A stretch of DNA of 64,000 nt from Methanomassiliicoccus sp. GTDB taxonomy: Archaea > Thermoplasmatota > Thermoplasmata > Methanomassiliicoccales > Methanomassiliicoccaceae. The DNA lies in the NCBI GenBank assembly GCA_018262895.1, contig JADFDJ010000001.1, positions 1 to 64,000 of the forward strand. Direction: 5' to 3'. Position numbers and translations under genes: made by a program. A model generated the notes under the pieces. The model was not told where the DNA came from. It was given only the letters and a program-made list of their open reading frames with translations, and ran no database searches. Positions 52,417 through 61,503 of this stretch are shown here, piece after piece. The first letter of the stretch is position 1. The number at the start of each line of letters is the position of its first letter.

Positions 52417-53601
52417 ATGGAGTCCCGAAGGATCGTAATGGCATCGACGTTCTATCCCCCTTACCACCTGGGCGGGGACGCGGTTCACGTCCGCTACCTA
52501 GCCGAGGAGCTGGTGAGGAGAGGTCACGAGGTCCATGTGGTCCACAGCCTGGACGCCTTCGCCCTCAAGGTCAGGGGCAAGGAGCCGAAGGTCGTTCGGT
52601 CCGACGTTCACACTCACCCGGTAAACACCTCTTTGGGAGCTACATCTGCACGCATGACCTACGTTCTGGGGACCAACAGGGCCGCGGAGAGGGAGCTGGA
52701 TAGGGTGGTGCGGGAGGTGCGGCCGGACTGGATACACCACCACAACATCTCCCTGCTCGGCCAGCATGTCCTTTCAATCGGCGATCCCCCCAAGATTTAC
52801 ACCGCCCACGATCACTGGCTCGCCTGCCCCCGCTCCGACCTCGCCTATCTCGGCGGATCGTGCTGCGACACGGACAGGTGCACCTACTGCTCGCTGCGAA
52901 CTTTCAAGCCCCCGCAGCTGTGGCGGGGCAGCGGCTTCCGCAAGCGCGTCCAAAGGATCGATCGATTCATATCCCCCTCCAGGTACATGGCCATGTTCTT
53001 GAAGGAGAGGGTGGGCGTGGACTCCACTGTCCTGCCCAACTTCGTGCCCCGGCCGGAGGACTACCGCAAGGAGGAGCTCCCTCCCCACTTCGTGTTCGTA
53101 GGGGTGCTCGAGAAGCACAAGGGTCTGGACCTGGTCCTCAGGGCCCATGAGCGGTACGGCATCAGGTCGGAGCTGCACGTGCTCGGCAGCGGGAGCCTGG
53201 GACCGATGCTCAAGGAGCACGAGCAGAGGACCGGCGGGAAGGTACGCGGCCTGGGCTTCCTGTCCAGGGCCGAGGTCCTCGCCGAGGTGGGGACGGCCAT
53301 CGCCCTGGTGTCCCCGTCCACCTGCCAGGAGAACTCCCCTCTCTCAGCCATAGAGGCCCTGTCGGTGGGCACGCCCCTCATAGTCTCACCGAACGGCGGT
53401 CTCCCGGAGCTGGTGGCGGGTGGCTGCGGGATCGTGGCCCAGACCAACGTCGACGGGATCGGCATGGCCATGAGGCACATGGAGGAACATCCCCAGGAGC
53501 GTGCGGACCTCTCCGCCCGCGCCCTCAACGCCTACGAGTCCGCGCACTCTCCCGACAGCTACGTCAACGGCTACCTGAAGCTGGCGGAGGGGATCGCTTG
53601 A
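52417..53601 (+). CDS. Family-4 glycosyltransferase
   Basis: 394 residues from ATG 52417, which follows AGGTGAA; a GTG at 52408 is also in frame. STFYPPYHLGGDAVHVRYLAEEL opens the fold; VGVLEKHKGLDLVLRA and SPSTCQENSPLSAIEALSVGTPLIVS mark the donor site. A Cys-rich loop (GSCCDTDRCTYCSL) in the middle matches a zinc-like insert seen in some family-4 enzymes. Its TGA overlaps the TTG of the next gene. Confidence 0.86.
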   Translation: MESRRIVMASTFYPPYHLGGDAVHVRYLAEELVRRGHEVHVVHSLDAFALKVRGKEPKVVRSDVHTHPVNTSLGATSARMTYVLGTNRAAERELDRVVREVRPDWIHHHNISLLGQHVLSIGDPPKIYTAHDHWLACPRSDLAYLGGSCCDTDRCTYCSLRTFKPPQLWRGSGFRKRVQRIDRFISPSRYMAMFLKERVGVDSTVLPNFVPRPEDYRKEELPPHFVFVGVLEKHKGLDLVLRAHERYGIRSELHVLGSGSLGPMLKEHEQRTGGKVRGLGFLSRAEVLAEVGTAIALVSPSTCQENSPLSAIEALSVGTPLIVSPNGGLPELVAGGCGIVAQTNVDGIGMAMRHMEEHPQERADLSARALNAYESAHSPDSYVNGYLKLAEGIA

Positions 53602-54827
53602 AGCTCATAATGGTCCGCAGGGACGAGGAAGCCCAAGGAACGGACCCACCCAAGGACAGAAGGACTGGTAACATAACGGATGACATAGCGGAAGGAGCGG
53701 CGACGGAGCAGACGGACCGGCAAGAGTGCATGGACCTGACCGTCAGGACGTTGGACAACACGATCGATCTCCAGGGCTACCAGGCGGAGTGGGAGGCGCT
53801 GCGGAAGAGGTGCGGTGGGTCCATCTTCTGCTCCTTCGACTGGGCCATCGAGTGGCTGCGGCACTTCGATAAGGAATCCCTGCCCCGCATCATCATGGTC
53901 GAGGAGAACGGAGCGCTCGTAGGCCTCGCTCCCCTGGCGCTGACCGAGCAGCACTCCATGGGCGTAAAGGTGAAGAGGCTGTCCCTCGTGGGCGACGGCG
54001 TGGGAGTTGCGGAGCTGTACGACCTCGGCGTCCTGGTCAGCGAGGACCGGGATGACATCCTCGACAAGATGGTGCAGGAGATAGGGCGACTCGATTGGAA
54101 CGTTCTGGAGTTCAACAGGATGCGGGACTGCCCCTCGGCTCGGGGGCTGTACCGAAGGGTTGACAGGCGCTGGGAGACCGAGGAGATCTCTACCGTACCC
54201 TGCCCGGGGACGGAACTGCCGGCGAGCGGCAGCCTCATGGACGTGATCTCACCGCGCACCAAGCGCATCATGGTCAGGTCCATGACGATGCTGGAGCAGG
54301 AGAGCCGCGTCCGCTACCGCTGTGTGGACACCCCTAACGAGGCCAACGAAGCCACGGCCATGTACGCGCTCAAGCACCTGGCCAAGGTGGAGGGTAAGGA
54401 TCCGGGCATCTACAGCAGCGAGAGACAGTCCAGCTTCCTCACGGACGTCATGCTGTCCACGGTGCTGGAGGGCCGCGGAATGGTGTACGAGGCGTGGATA
54501 GATGGCTCCCTGGCCGCGCAGATGCTGTGCCTGGAGGATGGGGACGTCATGCGCGCCTTCCGTGTGGGTTCCGGTGACAGATACCAGGAGTACTCCCCCA
54601 GCAACCTCGTGGCGCTGTACGCGATGAACGAGGCCCGGCAGGCGGGGTTCACCTACTTCGACTTCGGCGCGGGAGCGGAGGAGTTCAAGTACCGTCTGGG
54701 AGCCCGGGACCGCCACCTGCTGAAGATCGAGGCCAAGCGGGGAACGGTCCGCGCCATGTCCAAGATCAGCTCACTGCCGGGGGTCCGGCATCTGATGGAC
54801 CGCTCCGGTGCAAGGCAGCAGGTGTAG
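53598..54827 (+). CDS. FemAB/BcsL-type GNAT acyltransferase
   Basis: 409 residues. The TTG at 53598 overlaps the previous stop (TTGA); an internal ATG at about 53730 is an alternative start because the first 40 residues are low-complexity. The body (CSFDWAIEWLRHF, GLAPLALTEQ, RTKRIMVRSMTML, MVYEAWIDGSLAAQML, YFDFGAGAEEFKYRLGA) fits the Acetyltransf_6 (CelD/BcsL) family. Such enzymes add acyl or aminoacyl groups to polysaccharides. It ends the plus-strand glycan operon, so it likely decorates the finished glycan. Confidence 0.8.
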   Translation: MKLIMVRRDEEAQGTDPPKDRRTGNITDDIAEGAATEQTDRQECMDLTVRTLDNTIDLQGYQAEWEALRKRCGGSIFCSFDWAIEWLRHFDKESLPRIIMVEENGALVGLAPLALTEQHSMGVKVKRLSLVGDGVGVAELYDLGVLVSEDRDDILDKMVQEIGRLDWNVLEFNRMRDCPSARGLYRRVDRRWETEEISTVPCPGTELPASGSLMDVISPRTKRIMVRSMTMLEQESRVRYRCVDTPNEANEATAMYALKHLAKVEGKDPGIYSSERQSSFLTDVMLSTVLEGRGMVYEAWIDGSLAAQMLCLEDGDVMRAFRVGSGDRYQEYSPSNLVALYAMNEARQAGFTYFDFGAGAEEFKYRLGARDRHLLKIEAKRGTVRAMSKISSLPGVRHLMDRSGARQQV

Positions 54828-55026
54828 AAAGGCAGGATAGGTCAGCGTCTAACAACGAACGGGGGCCCACCTGGCCGATAGCTTGCTATAGTGCATACTA
54901 CGAAGCTGGAACCGCCGAGCTCATTGCATCTTCAGGCTCAGCATGTCCCATCAAATATCATATCGTTACAGAAGATGAGGACAAAAAAATAGGGAAGATG
55001 TTTCGGGTTATACTCCACGAAGTTGT

Positions 55027-58000
55027 TTAAGGTGACCTCCTGCGGTAGACCGCCATGGCCGCGATGGTCACTGCCGCGCCGATCATTCCGACTATGAGCA
55101 GCACCCACGGGAAGGATGCCCCTGAGCCAGTTCCCGTCATGGTGGTGGCGTCCTGGGGATCGTTGGTCGATGCACCGCTGTTATCATCGGAACCGACAGC
55201 ATCGTTGTTATCCACGACCTCCTCGGCGCTCTCGTCCACAACCTTGTAGACGTCGACACAGTGGTCGTCCTCTGCGGTGTACGAAACGTCACCGAAGTAA
55301 CCGGTGGCTATTGCGGTGTTCCTGAGCGGGTCCGGGCTATCCTGGACGATCCAACTGCTGGTGAACACCCACACCTCGTTCACGTCGAGCAGCCCGTTCT
55401 GGTTAACGTCGCCGGACTTGTATGTCGCTTCCCCGGTGAGCGAGTCGACGACCGTCACCGAGGAGAGCGGCACGTTGCCAATGTTGTACACCTTGAAGGT
55501 GTAGGTGATGGTATCACCAACGTAGGCGCACGCCGGACCGGCCTTGTCCAGGCATATGCCGGCCTTGGCTTGTTCGCGGACATATACGTCCACACAGTGG
55601 CCGTCCGTATCCACATACGGGACACCATCGTAATACCCAGTGGCGGTGCCTATGTTCCTCAACGGATTGGGGCTTTCCTGGACCACCCATGTGGAGGTGA
55701 ACACCCATATCTCGTCCACGTCAAGGAGGTCGTTGTTGTTGTCGTCACCGGACTGGTAGGTCGCCTGTCCGGTCACGTCGTCGAGCACTTGAACGTTGGA
55801 CAGAGGCACGTTGCCCATGTTGTACACCCGGAAGGTGTAGGTGATGGTGTCACCGACGTAGGCACATGCCGGGCCGGTCTTGTCGACGCATATGGCAGGC
55901 CTGTCCGGGGAGACCTCGAAGACATCGAGGCTGTGGTCGTCGGTATCGACAACGGCAACACCGTCATAGTATCCGGTTGCGGTGGCGGTATTGATCAACG
56001 GATTGGGGCTTTCCTGGACCACCCATGTGGAGGTGAACACCCATATCTCGTCCACGTCAAGGAGGTCGTTGTTGTTGTCGTCACCGGACTGGTAGGTCGC
56101 CTGTCCGGTCACGTCGTCGAGCACTTGAACGTTGGACAGAGGCACGTTGCCCATGTTGTACACCCGGAAGGTGTAGGTGATGGTGTCACCGACGTAGGCA
56201 CATGCCGGGCCGGTCTTGTCGACGCATATGGCCGGATGTGCGGGTGTCAGGATGGGGATCACTTCCTCATCATCATCGGTGACCTCATCGCCATCCTCGT
56301 CCTCACCGGTCGCTATGGCGGTGTTTATCAGGGGATTGGGGTCACCTTCTTGGACCGTGTATTCTACAGTGTATGTCCATATCTCGCCCCATTCGAGGAT
56401 GTTGTCGCCGTCATCGCCGCCGACATAGGTCGGGGTGATGCCGAACACATCACTGACCGCCACATTGTAGATGTTCGTTCCGTCGGAGGCAGGGCTGTGC
56501 TGCACCGTTATGGTGTAGGTTATGGTGTCGCCGACGTAGGCCGTATCCGGTCCGGTCTTGATCACCAGCAGGACTGGGTTGCTATCAATGGGTATGGTCT
56601 CGTCATCCTCGTCGGTAACCTCGTCGCCATCGTTGTCCTCACCCGTCACATTGGCGACGTTCACCAGTGGGTCGGGATCGCCGGAAAGGACCTGACGCTC
56701 GTAGGTATAAGTCCAGACCTCTCCTGCTTTAAGGACGTCGTCCTGGTCTCCTCCGGTCTTGGTGACCGATGTCAACGTGCCTCCAAGGCTGTCCGTCACC
56801 ACCACGTTGGATATGGGTGATCCGTCGGACTCGGGAGCGTGTTGTACTACTATAGTATAGTGGATGATGTCACCGACCTTAGCTGTCTGTACATCCGCGC
56901 TCTTTTCGATAGAGATCAACGGGTTGTACTCGATGGAGACCTCCTCATTGTCGTCGTCGGTGACCTCATCGCCATCCTCGTCCTCACCGGTCGCTATGGC
57001 GGTGTTGACCAAGGGGTCGGGATCATCGGCCTGGACGGTGTACTCGACACTGTATGTCCAGATCTCGCCGGCCTGCAGAATGTTGTCTCCGTCATCACCG
57101 CTGACGTATACCGGGGTGATGCCAAACATATCACTGACAACGATATTGCTGATGTTGGAGCCATCGGATGCCGGGTCGTGCTGCACCGTTATGGTGTATG
57201 TGATCGTCTCACCGACCTTGGCGCTATCCGGTCCGGTTTTGATGACCAGGAGGAGTGGGTTGTACTCTATCGGAATGATTTCTTCATCCTCGTCCGTCAC
57301 CTCGTCACCATCATTATCCTCTCCTGTGACATTAGCGACGTTCACTAATAGGTTCGGATCATTCGCGAGGACCTGACGCTCATATTCAAATGTCCAGACC
57401 TCTCCAGCCTCGAGTACGTCATCTTGATCTCCTCCTGTCTTTGTCACTGATGTCAGTGTACCTCCGAGACTGTCGATCACTATGATGTTGTTTATGGGCG
57501 ATCCATCGGAACCAGGGGCATGCTGCACTATTATTGTATAGTGTATCATGTCGCCCACCTTAGCTGAGGTTACGTTTGCCGTTTTAATTATCTCGATCTG
57601 CGGGCTGAAGCTCACGGCGATGGAGTGATCGTCGCTGTCGGTGACATCGTCGCCGTCTCTGTCATCGCCGGTGGCGGTGGCAGTGTTGGGCAGCGGGTCG
57701 AGATCACCGGCCTGGATGGTGTACAGCATGTAGTACGTCCAGGTCTCGCCGAGCTCCAGGATGCCGTCGCCGTCATCGCCGCTGTAGTACACGGGAGTGC
57801 CGAGCGGGTCGGTCACTTGCAGGTTGTACACATCGGACTGGTCGCCGTTCACTGGGTCGATGGTCACGGTGATGGTGTAGTTCACCTCGTCACCGACGTT
57901 GGCGGTGGCCGGTCCGGTCTTGTCCACGATGATCTGCGGGCTGAAGCTCACGGCGATGGAGTGATCGTCGCTGTCGGTGACATCGTCGCCGTCTCTGTCA

Positions 58001-61000
58001 TCGCCGGTGGCGGTGGCAGTGTTGGGCAGCGGGTCGAGATCACCGGCCTGGATGGTGTACAGCATGTAGTACGTCCAGGTCTCGCCGAGCTCCAGGATGC
58101 CGTCGCCGTCATCGCCGCTGTAGTACACGGGAGTGCCGAGCGGGTCGGTCACTTGCAGGTTGTACACATCGGACTGGTCGCCGTTCACTGGGTCGATGGT
58201 CACGGTGATGGTGTAGTTCACCTCGTCACCGACGTTGGCGGTGGCCGGTCCGGTCTTGTCCACGATGATCTGCGGGCTGAAGCTCACGGCGATGGAGTGA
58301 TCGTCGCTGTCGGTGACAGGGGTGTCCAGATAATAGCCAGTTGCTGTAGCGGTGTTCAGTAACGGATTAGGGTCATCCACCTGGATGGTCCAAGTACCTA
58401 TAAATTGCCAGATCTCACCTGGGTCAAGCAGGTTGTTAGTGTTCGTGTCACCAGTGTTGTAACTGCCGGAAAGAACCGGAGAAGCGGTTCCGGTTACGTT
58501 ATCATTCACTCCAACGTTGCTCAATGGGACATTACCCGTACCGGTTGTCACATTGAAGTAATAGGTGATGACATCGCCGACCTCCGCTTCCGTTGGACCT
58601 TCCTTGGTCACTTGGATGCTCGGTGTGGCGCCGTAGTAGAACGCGTCGTCGCTGTCCTGGTAGGTCTGTCCACCATAGCTTCCGGTGGCAGTGGCGGTGT
58701 TCTTTTGCTGACCGGCGGCCCACGGCATCTCGAACGTGCCGATGGCCCACTCGCCCGGAGCGAGCGTCGTATCATTGAGTGATATTGTGCCTCCGTACGC
58801 CGGATCCGTCACTTGGACGTTGGTGAGCGTGACACCATTGGTGTTGGTCACTATAACACGGAACTGCACTGGTCCGCTGACCAGCAGCGGTCCGGTGGCG
58901 GTGTCGGCATCGAGCCACTGAGCGCCGTCCCATACCTGCTTCTTGAGCACGATGCTCGGTGTGGCGCCGTAGTAGAACGCGTCGTCGCTGTCCTGGTAGG
59001 TCTGTCCACCATAGCTTCCGGTGGCAGTGGCGGTGTTCTTTTGCTGACCGGCGGCCCACGGCATCTCGAACGTGCCGATGGCCCACTCGCCCGGAGCGAG
59101 CGTCGTATCATTGAGTGATATTGTGCCTCCGTACGCCGGATCCGTCACTTGGACGTTGGTGAGCGTGACACCATTGGTGTTGGTCACTATAACTCGGAAC
59201 TGCACTGGTCCGCTGACCAGCAGCGGTCCGGTGGCGGTGTCGGCATCGAGCCACTGAGCGCCGTCCCATACCTGCTTCTTGAGCGATATATCTGGCATGG
59301 CTACGACAGAGACGAAAGCGTCATCTTCCGCTGTCAATGTTGTAGGATTAACTGCGGTCCTTCCAGTCGCTGTACCAACGTTCCTGTTAAGGTTCTCAGT
59401 ATCAGCAGATGATGTGGCCCTTGCATCGAATGTGACCGTCACGGATTGGCCGGGTTGTAGGGTCCAATCTTTATCCCAAGTTAGAATGTATCCCGTACTC
59501 AAGCTACCTGTAATCGAATTTGGAGCTGATGGGGATCCACTACCCGTGACATACTCCCATCCTGGGGGGAGAGTGTCCACAAGGTCGATGTTGGTGACTC
59601 CGGACCATGAGCTGCTTGGGACCGAGATCACTATTGTGAACGTTGTCGTATCGCCTACATTCACCACATCGGGGTTTGCGGTTTTATCAACCTTAAGGCC
59701 GATGTCTACCCATTCCGGAGATAGCGGAAGAACGGTGTAGCCCATATCGAGGAATGTTGCTCCCGTACCTGCTAGTGCCGGGTTTTCACCCCATGCAATC
59801 GCCACAGGGGCGCTAGCGACTATACGCATGCCTGTGTTGTCATGATCTGGATCCCAATAAGTAGCTGTTTGGAGCCTGTTTAAGGTGACTGTGAGGTCCG
59901 CTACGCCATCATCCGGATATTTATAGATGGTAACCAGCGTATTGTCGACTGATGCGGTAATGTATACCGAGGACCCATCGGCGTTCTTATTCTGATTGCC
60001 CGGCGCCCAGCCCAGGAACGTTTCCGTTGTTAGAAGGTTAGCAGGGATTAGGGAGTAGGCCCAATCCCAAGCCGATGACTCTGCGTCGCACGATGCGAGT
60101 GCCCAAAAGGTGCTTGATGATGAAAGGTGGGCGCCTGAGTTCGTCGGGACATAGCGACCTGCCCCATCAGAGTATGACTTCACAGAATTCGCATTGACTG
60201 TGAACGTGCCAGATCCAAGTCTATCTGCGTAAGAAACAGTAATTGTTGTCGTGCCGGGATTATAAATATATATGTCAGTGTCTGGTGTATATCCCGTCAC
60301 CGACCAACTTGGGGCCGGAGCATAATAGCTGTTATACCAGTCTGCTCGAGGCAACACTGAATATCCACGCATGTCAACGCGCTGGGCCTGATCACCAGTT
60401 ATTAGTTGGACCTGTACCGGGCTAGTAGATGAAACGGTATATCCTGGACCCCCTGTTATCTTATAATTATATGCTCCTCCTTTGGCAAGAGTGGTGGTCG
60501 CCATGGTTGTCCCGGCGTTATTTTTAATGGTGATCGTGTTTGAGTTTGAACCGGACATCACCTGGATCCACACAGTTTGGAAGTCATTGTAGTCAGGTGG
60601 ATCGTTCGCAAGCTCATCCCCTACTGGAATGACATAGGCGTTCGTTCCGCCCTCCCAAGCTTGAACGGGATAAACTTCCCAGGCATCAGCTAGAACTGTG
60701 CCTGTGGTCGCACCCCACGTCGAGACAACGACTTGGACCGGACCCCCAACAGTGAAGATTCTATCGCCGCCATCAAAAAATGTTGATGTGCCGCGAGGGT
60801 TGGAGGGAACATCGTTCTCACGAATCCAGCTCTGGCCCCGGTTCAGGGTGGCGGACACGTCCCCCGTTGCTCCCGTTGAGTATCCATTTTCCCAATGATC
60901 ATAATATATTGTTGTAGTATCAGTGGTGGCAATAATGCTCACCACATAATGCATTTGCTCACTATCTCCTACACTACTATAGATATCATCGAAAATATCG

Positions 61001-61146
61001 CGCGTCAGAGAGGACGGCAATGGAGTAAAAAACTCTTGGATGCCTGCCGGCAGAGCCTGAGCATTCGGGGATACCATGGGGACGAAAACTCCCATGATCA
61101 TTAGCGAGCAGACCGTTAGCGCTATTATCTTTGATCTATTCATCAT
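55027..61146 (-). CDS. Giant surface protein: IgGFc-binding-like N-domain and 13 DUF11 repeats
   Basis: 2039 residues. Signal peptide 1-31; residues about 33-480 resemble the IgGFc_binding-type N-domain (TTTIYYDHWENGYSTG). From about 487 come thirteen DUF11 units of some 112 residues, each opening like VDKTGPACAYVGDTITYTF. Neighbouring units are nearly identical in places. A Ser/Asp/Asn-rich stalk, one membrane helix (FPWVLLIVGMIGAAVTIAAM) and an RRRSP tail anchor it. DUF11 repeats are common in archaeal and bacterial surface stalks. ATG 61146 is followed in frame by a second ATG; GGAGC lies upstream. Stalk or adhesion function is inferred. It points away from the insertion sequence just upstream. 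Confidence 0.88.
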   Translation of the reverse strand: MMNRSKIIALTVCSLMIMGVFVPMVSPNAQALPAGIQEFFTPLPSSLTRDIFDDIYSSVGDSEQMHYVVSIIATTDTTTIYYDHWENGYSTGATGDVSATLNRGQSWIRENDVPSNPRGTSTFFDGGDRIFTVGGPVQVVVSTWGATTGTVLADAWEVYPVQAWEGGTNAYVIPVGDELANDPPDYNDFQTVWIQVMSGSNSNTITIKNNAGTTMATTTLAKGGAYNYKITGGPGYTVSSTSPVQVQLITGDQAQRVDMRGYSVLPRADWYNSYYAPAPSWSVTGYTPDTDIYIYNPGTTTITVSYADRLGSGTFTVNANSVKSYSDGAGRYVPTNSGAHLSSSSTFWALASCDAESSAWDWAYSLIPANLLTTETFLGWAPGNQNKNADGSSVYITASVDNTLVTIYKYPDDGVADLTVTLNRLQTATYWDPDHDNTGMRIVASAPVAIAWGENPALAGTGATFLDMGYTVLPLSPEWVDIGLKVDKTANPDVVNVGDTTTFTIVISVPSSSWSGVTNIDLVDTLPPGWEYVTGSGSPSAPNSITGSLSTGYILTWDKDWTLQPGQSVTVTFDARATSSADTENLNRNVGTATGRTAVNPTTLTAEDDAFVSVVAMPDISLKKQVWDGAQWLDADTATGPLLVSGPVQFRVIVTNTNGVTLTNVQVTDPAYGGTISLNDTTLAPGEWAIGTFEMPWAAGQQKNTATATGSYGGQTYQDSDDAFYYGATPSIVLKKQVWDGAQWLDADTATGPLLVSGPVQFRVIVTNTNGVTLTNVQVTDPAYGGTISLNDTTLAPGEWAIGTFEMPWAAGQQKNTATATGSYGGQTYQDSDDAFYYGATPSIQVTKEGPTEAEVGDVITYYFNVTTGTGNVPLSNVGVNDNVTGTASPVLSGSYNTGDTNTNNLLDPGEIWQFIGTWTIQVDDPNPLLNTATATGYYLDTPVTDSDDHSIAVSFSPQIIVDKTGPATANVGDEVNYTITVTIDPVNGDQSDVYNLQVTDPLGTPVYYSGDDGDGILELGETWTYYMLYTIQAGDLDPLPNTATATGDDRDGDDVTDSDDHSIAVSFSPQIIVDKTGPATANVGDEVNYTITVTIDPVNGDQSDVYNLQVTDPLGTPVYYSGDDGDGILELGETWTYYMLYTIQAGDLDPLPNTATATGDDRDGDDVTDSDDHSIAVSFSPQIEIIKTANVTSAKVGDMIHYTIIVQHAPGSDGSPINNIIVIDSLGGTLTSVTKTGGDQDDVLEAGEVWTFEYERQVLANDPNLLVNVANVTGEDNDGDEVTDEDEEIIPIEYNPLLLVIKTGPDSAKVGETITYTITVQHDPASDGSNISNIVVSDMFGITPVYVSGDDGDNILQAGEIWTYSVEYTVQADDPDPLVNTAIATGEDEDGDEVTDDDNEEVSIEYNPLISIEKSADVQTAKVGDIIHYTIVVQHAPESDGSPISNVVVTDSLGGTLTSVTKTGGDQDDVLKAGEVWTYTYERQVLSGDPDPLVNVANVTGEDNDGDEVTDEDDETIPIDSNPVLLVIKTGPDTAYVGDTITYTITVQHSPASDGTNIYNVAVSDVFGITPTYVGGDDGDNILEWGEIWTYTVEYTVQEGDPNPLINTAIATGEDEDGDEVTDDDEEVIPILTPAHPAICVDKTGPACAYVGDTITYTFRVYNMGNVPLSNVQVLDDVTGQATYQSGDDNNNDLLDVDEIWVFTSTWVVQESPNPLINTATATGYYDGVAVVDTDDHSLDVFEVSPDRPAICVDKTGPACAYVGDTITYTFRVYNMGNVPLSNVQVLDDVTGQATYQSGDDNNNDLLDVDEIWVFTSTWVVQESPNPLRNIGTATGYYDGVPYVDTDGHCVDVYVREQAKAGICLDKAGPACAYVGDTITYTFKVYNIGNVPLSSVTVVDSLTGEATYKSGDVNQNGLLDVNEVWVFTSSWIVQDSPDPLRNTAIATGYFGDVSYTAEDDHCVDVYKVVDESAEEVVDNNDAVGSDDNSGASTNDPQDATTMTGTGSGASFPWVLLIVGMIGAAVTIAAMAVYRRRSP
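55661..56229 (-). repeat. 233-bp identical blocks 336 bp apart in the DUF11 gene
   Basis: 55661-55893 matches 55997-56229, again with a spacing of 336 bp. The remaining 103 bp of each unit differ, so only part of the unit was copied or homogenised. Confidence 0.85.
57601..58272 (-). repeat. Two tandem 336-bp repeats, identical, in the DUF11 gene
   Basis: 57601-57936 and 57937-58272 show no difference that I can find. A third copy begins at 58273 and diverges after about 46 bp. Each unit equals one 112-residue DUF11 domain. Confidence 0.9.
58615..59284 (-). repeat. Two tandem 336-bp repeats with one difference in the DUF11 gene
   Basis: 58615-58948 and 58951-59284 differ at one base that I can see (ataacAcgg against ataacTcgg). 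They encode the domain pair reading ...LKKQVWDGAQWLDADTATG. Confidence 0.9.
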
Positions 61147-61503
61147 TATCCAGCTCCGATCATCCCCCCCATTTCTTCAATACCGGACTGATTGTTGTTT
61201 AGCGCTGACGCTAATGACACAACTATTCCTCCGGCCCGCTTTGATCTGCGCCCCCCTTTGGTTCCTCTTTCCCAATGGGCGCAGCGATAAGGACGTCCTC
61301 ACGGATGTTATCCTTATCGTTATAGATAGTGATATTAATTTGGTAATAGGAAAGTATGTATTTATATTTGCAGAATGACCTTTCTATATAGATTTAACTC
61401 TATTTTAATTAGGTACTGGCTTATAACAATTATGTAAAATTTTATACATTTATAGAATTCTTGATTTGTAAGAATGATCGTTTTTTATTCAGAAGCTGTC
61501 AAC
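61147..61503. other. AT-rich region upstream of the DUF11 gene
   Basis: No gene is visible. CTATAACG on the minus strand near 61318-61325 could be the TATA box, giving a leader of about 150 nt. The insertion sequence begins at its far end, so the promoter is probably undisturbed, although upstream regulatory sites may be cut off. Confidence 0.4.

Noticed and set aside
55027-61146. Tandem repeats as a CRISPR array
   Set aside because: The repeats are 336 bp, in frame, and encode protein domains; there are no short repeats with unique spacers.
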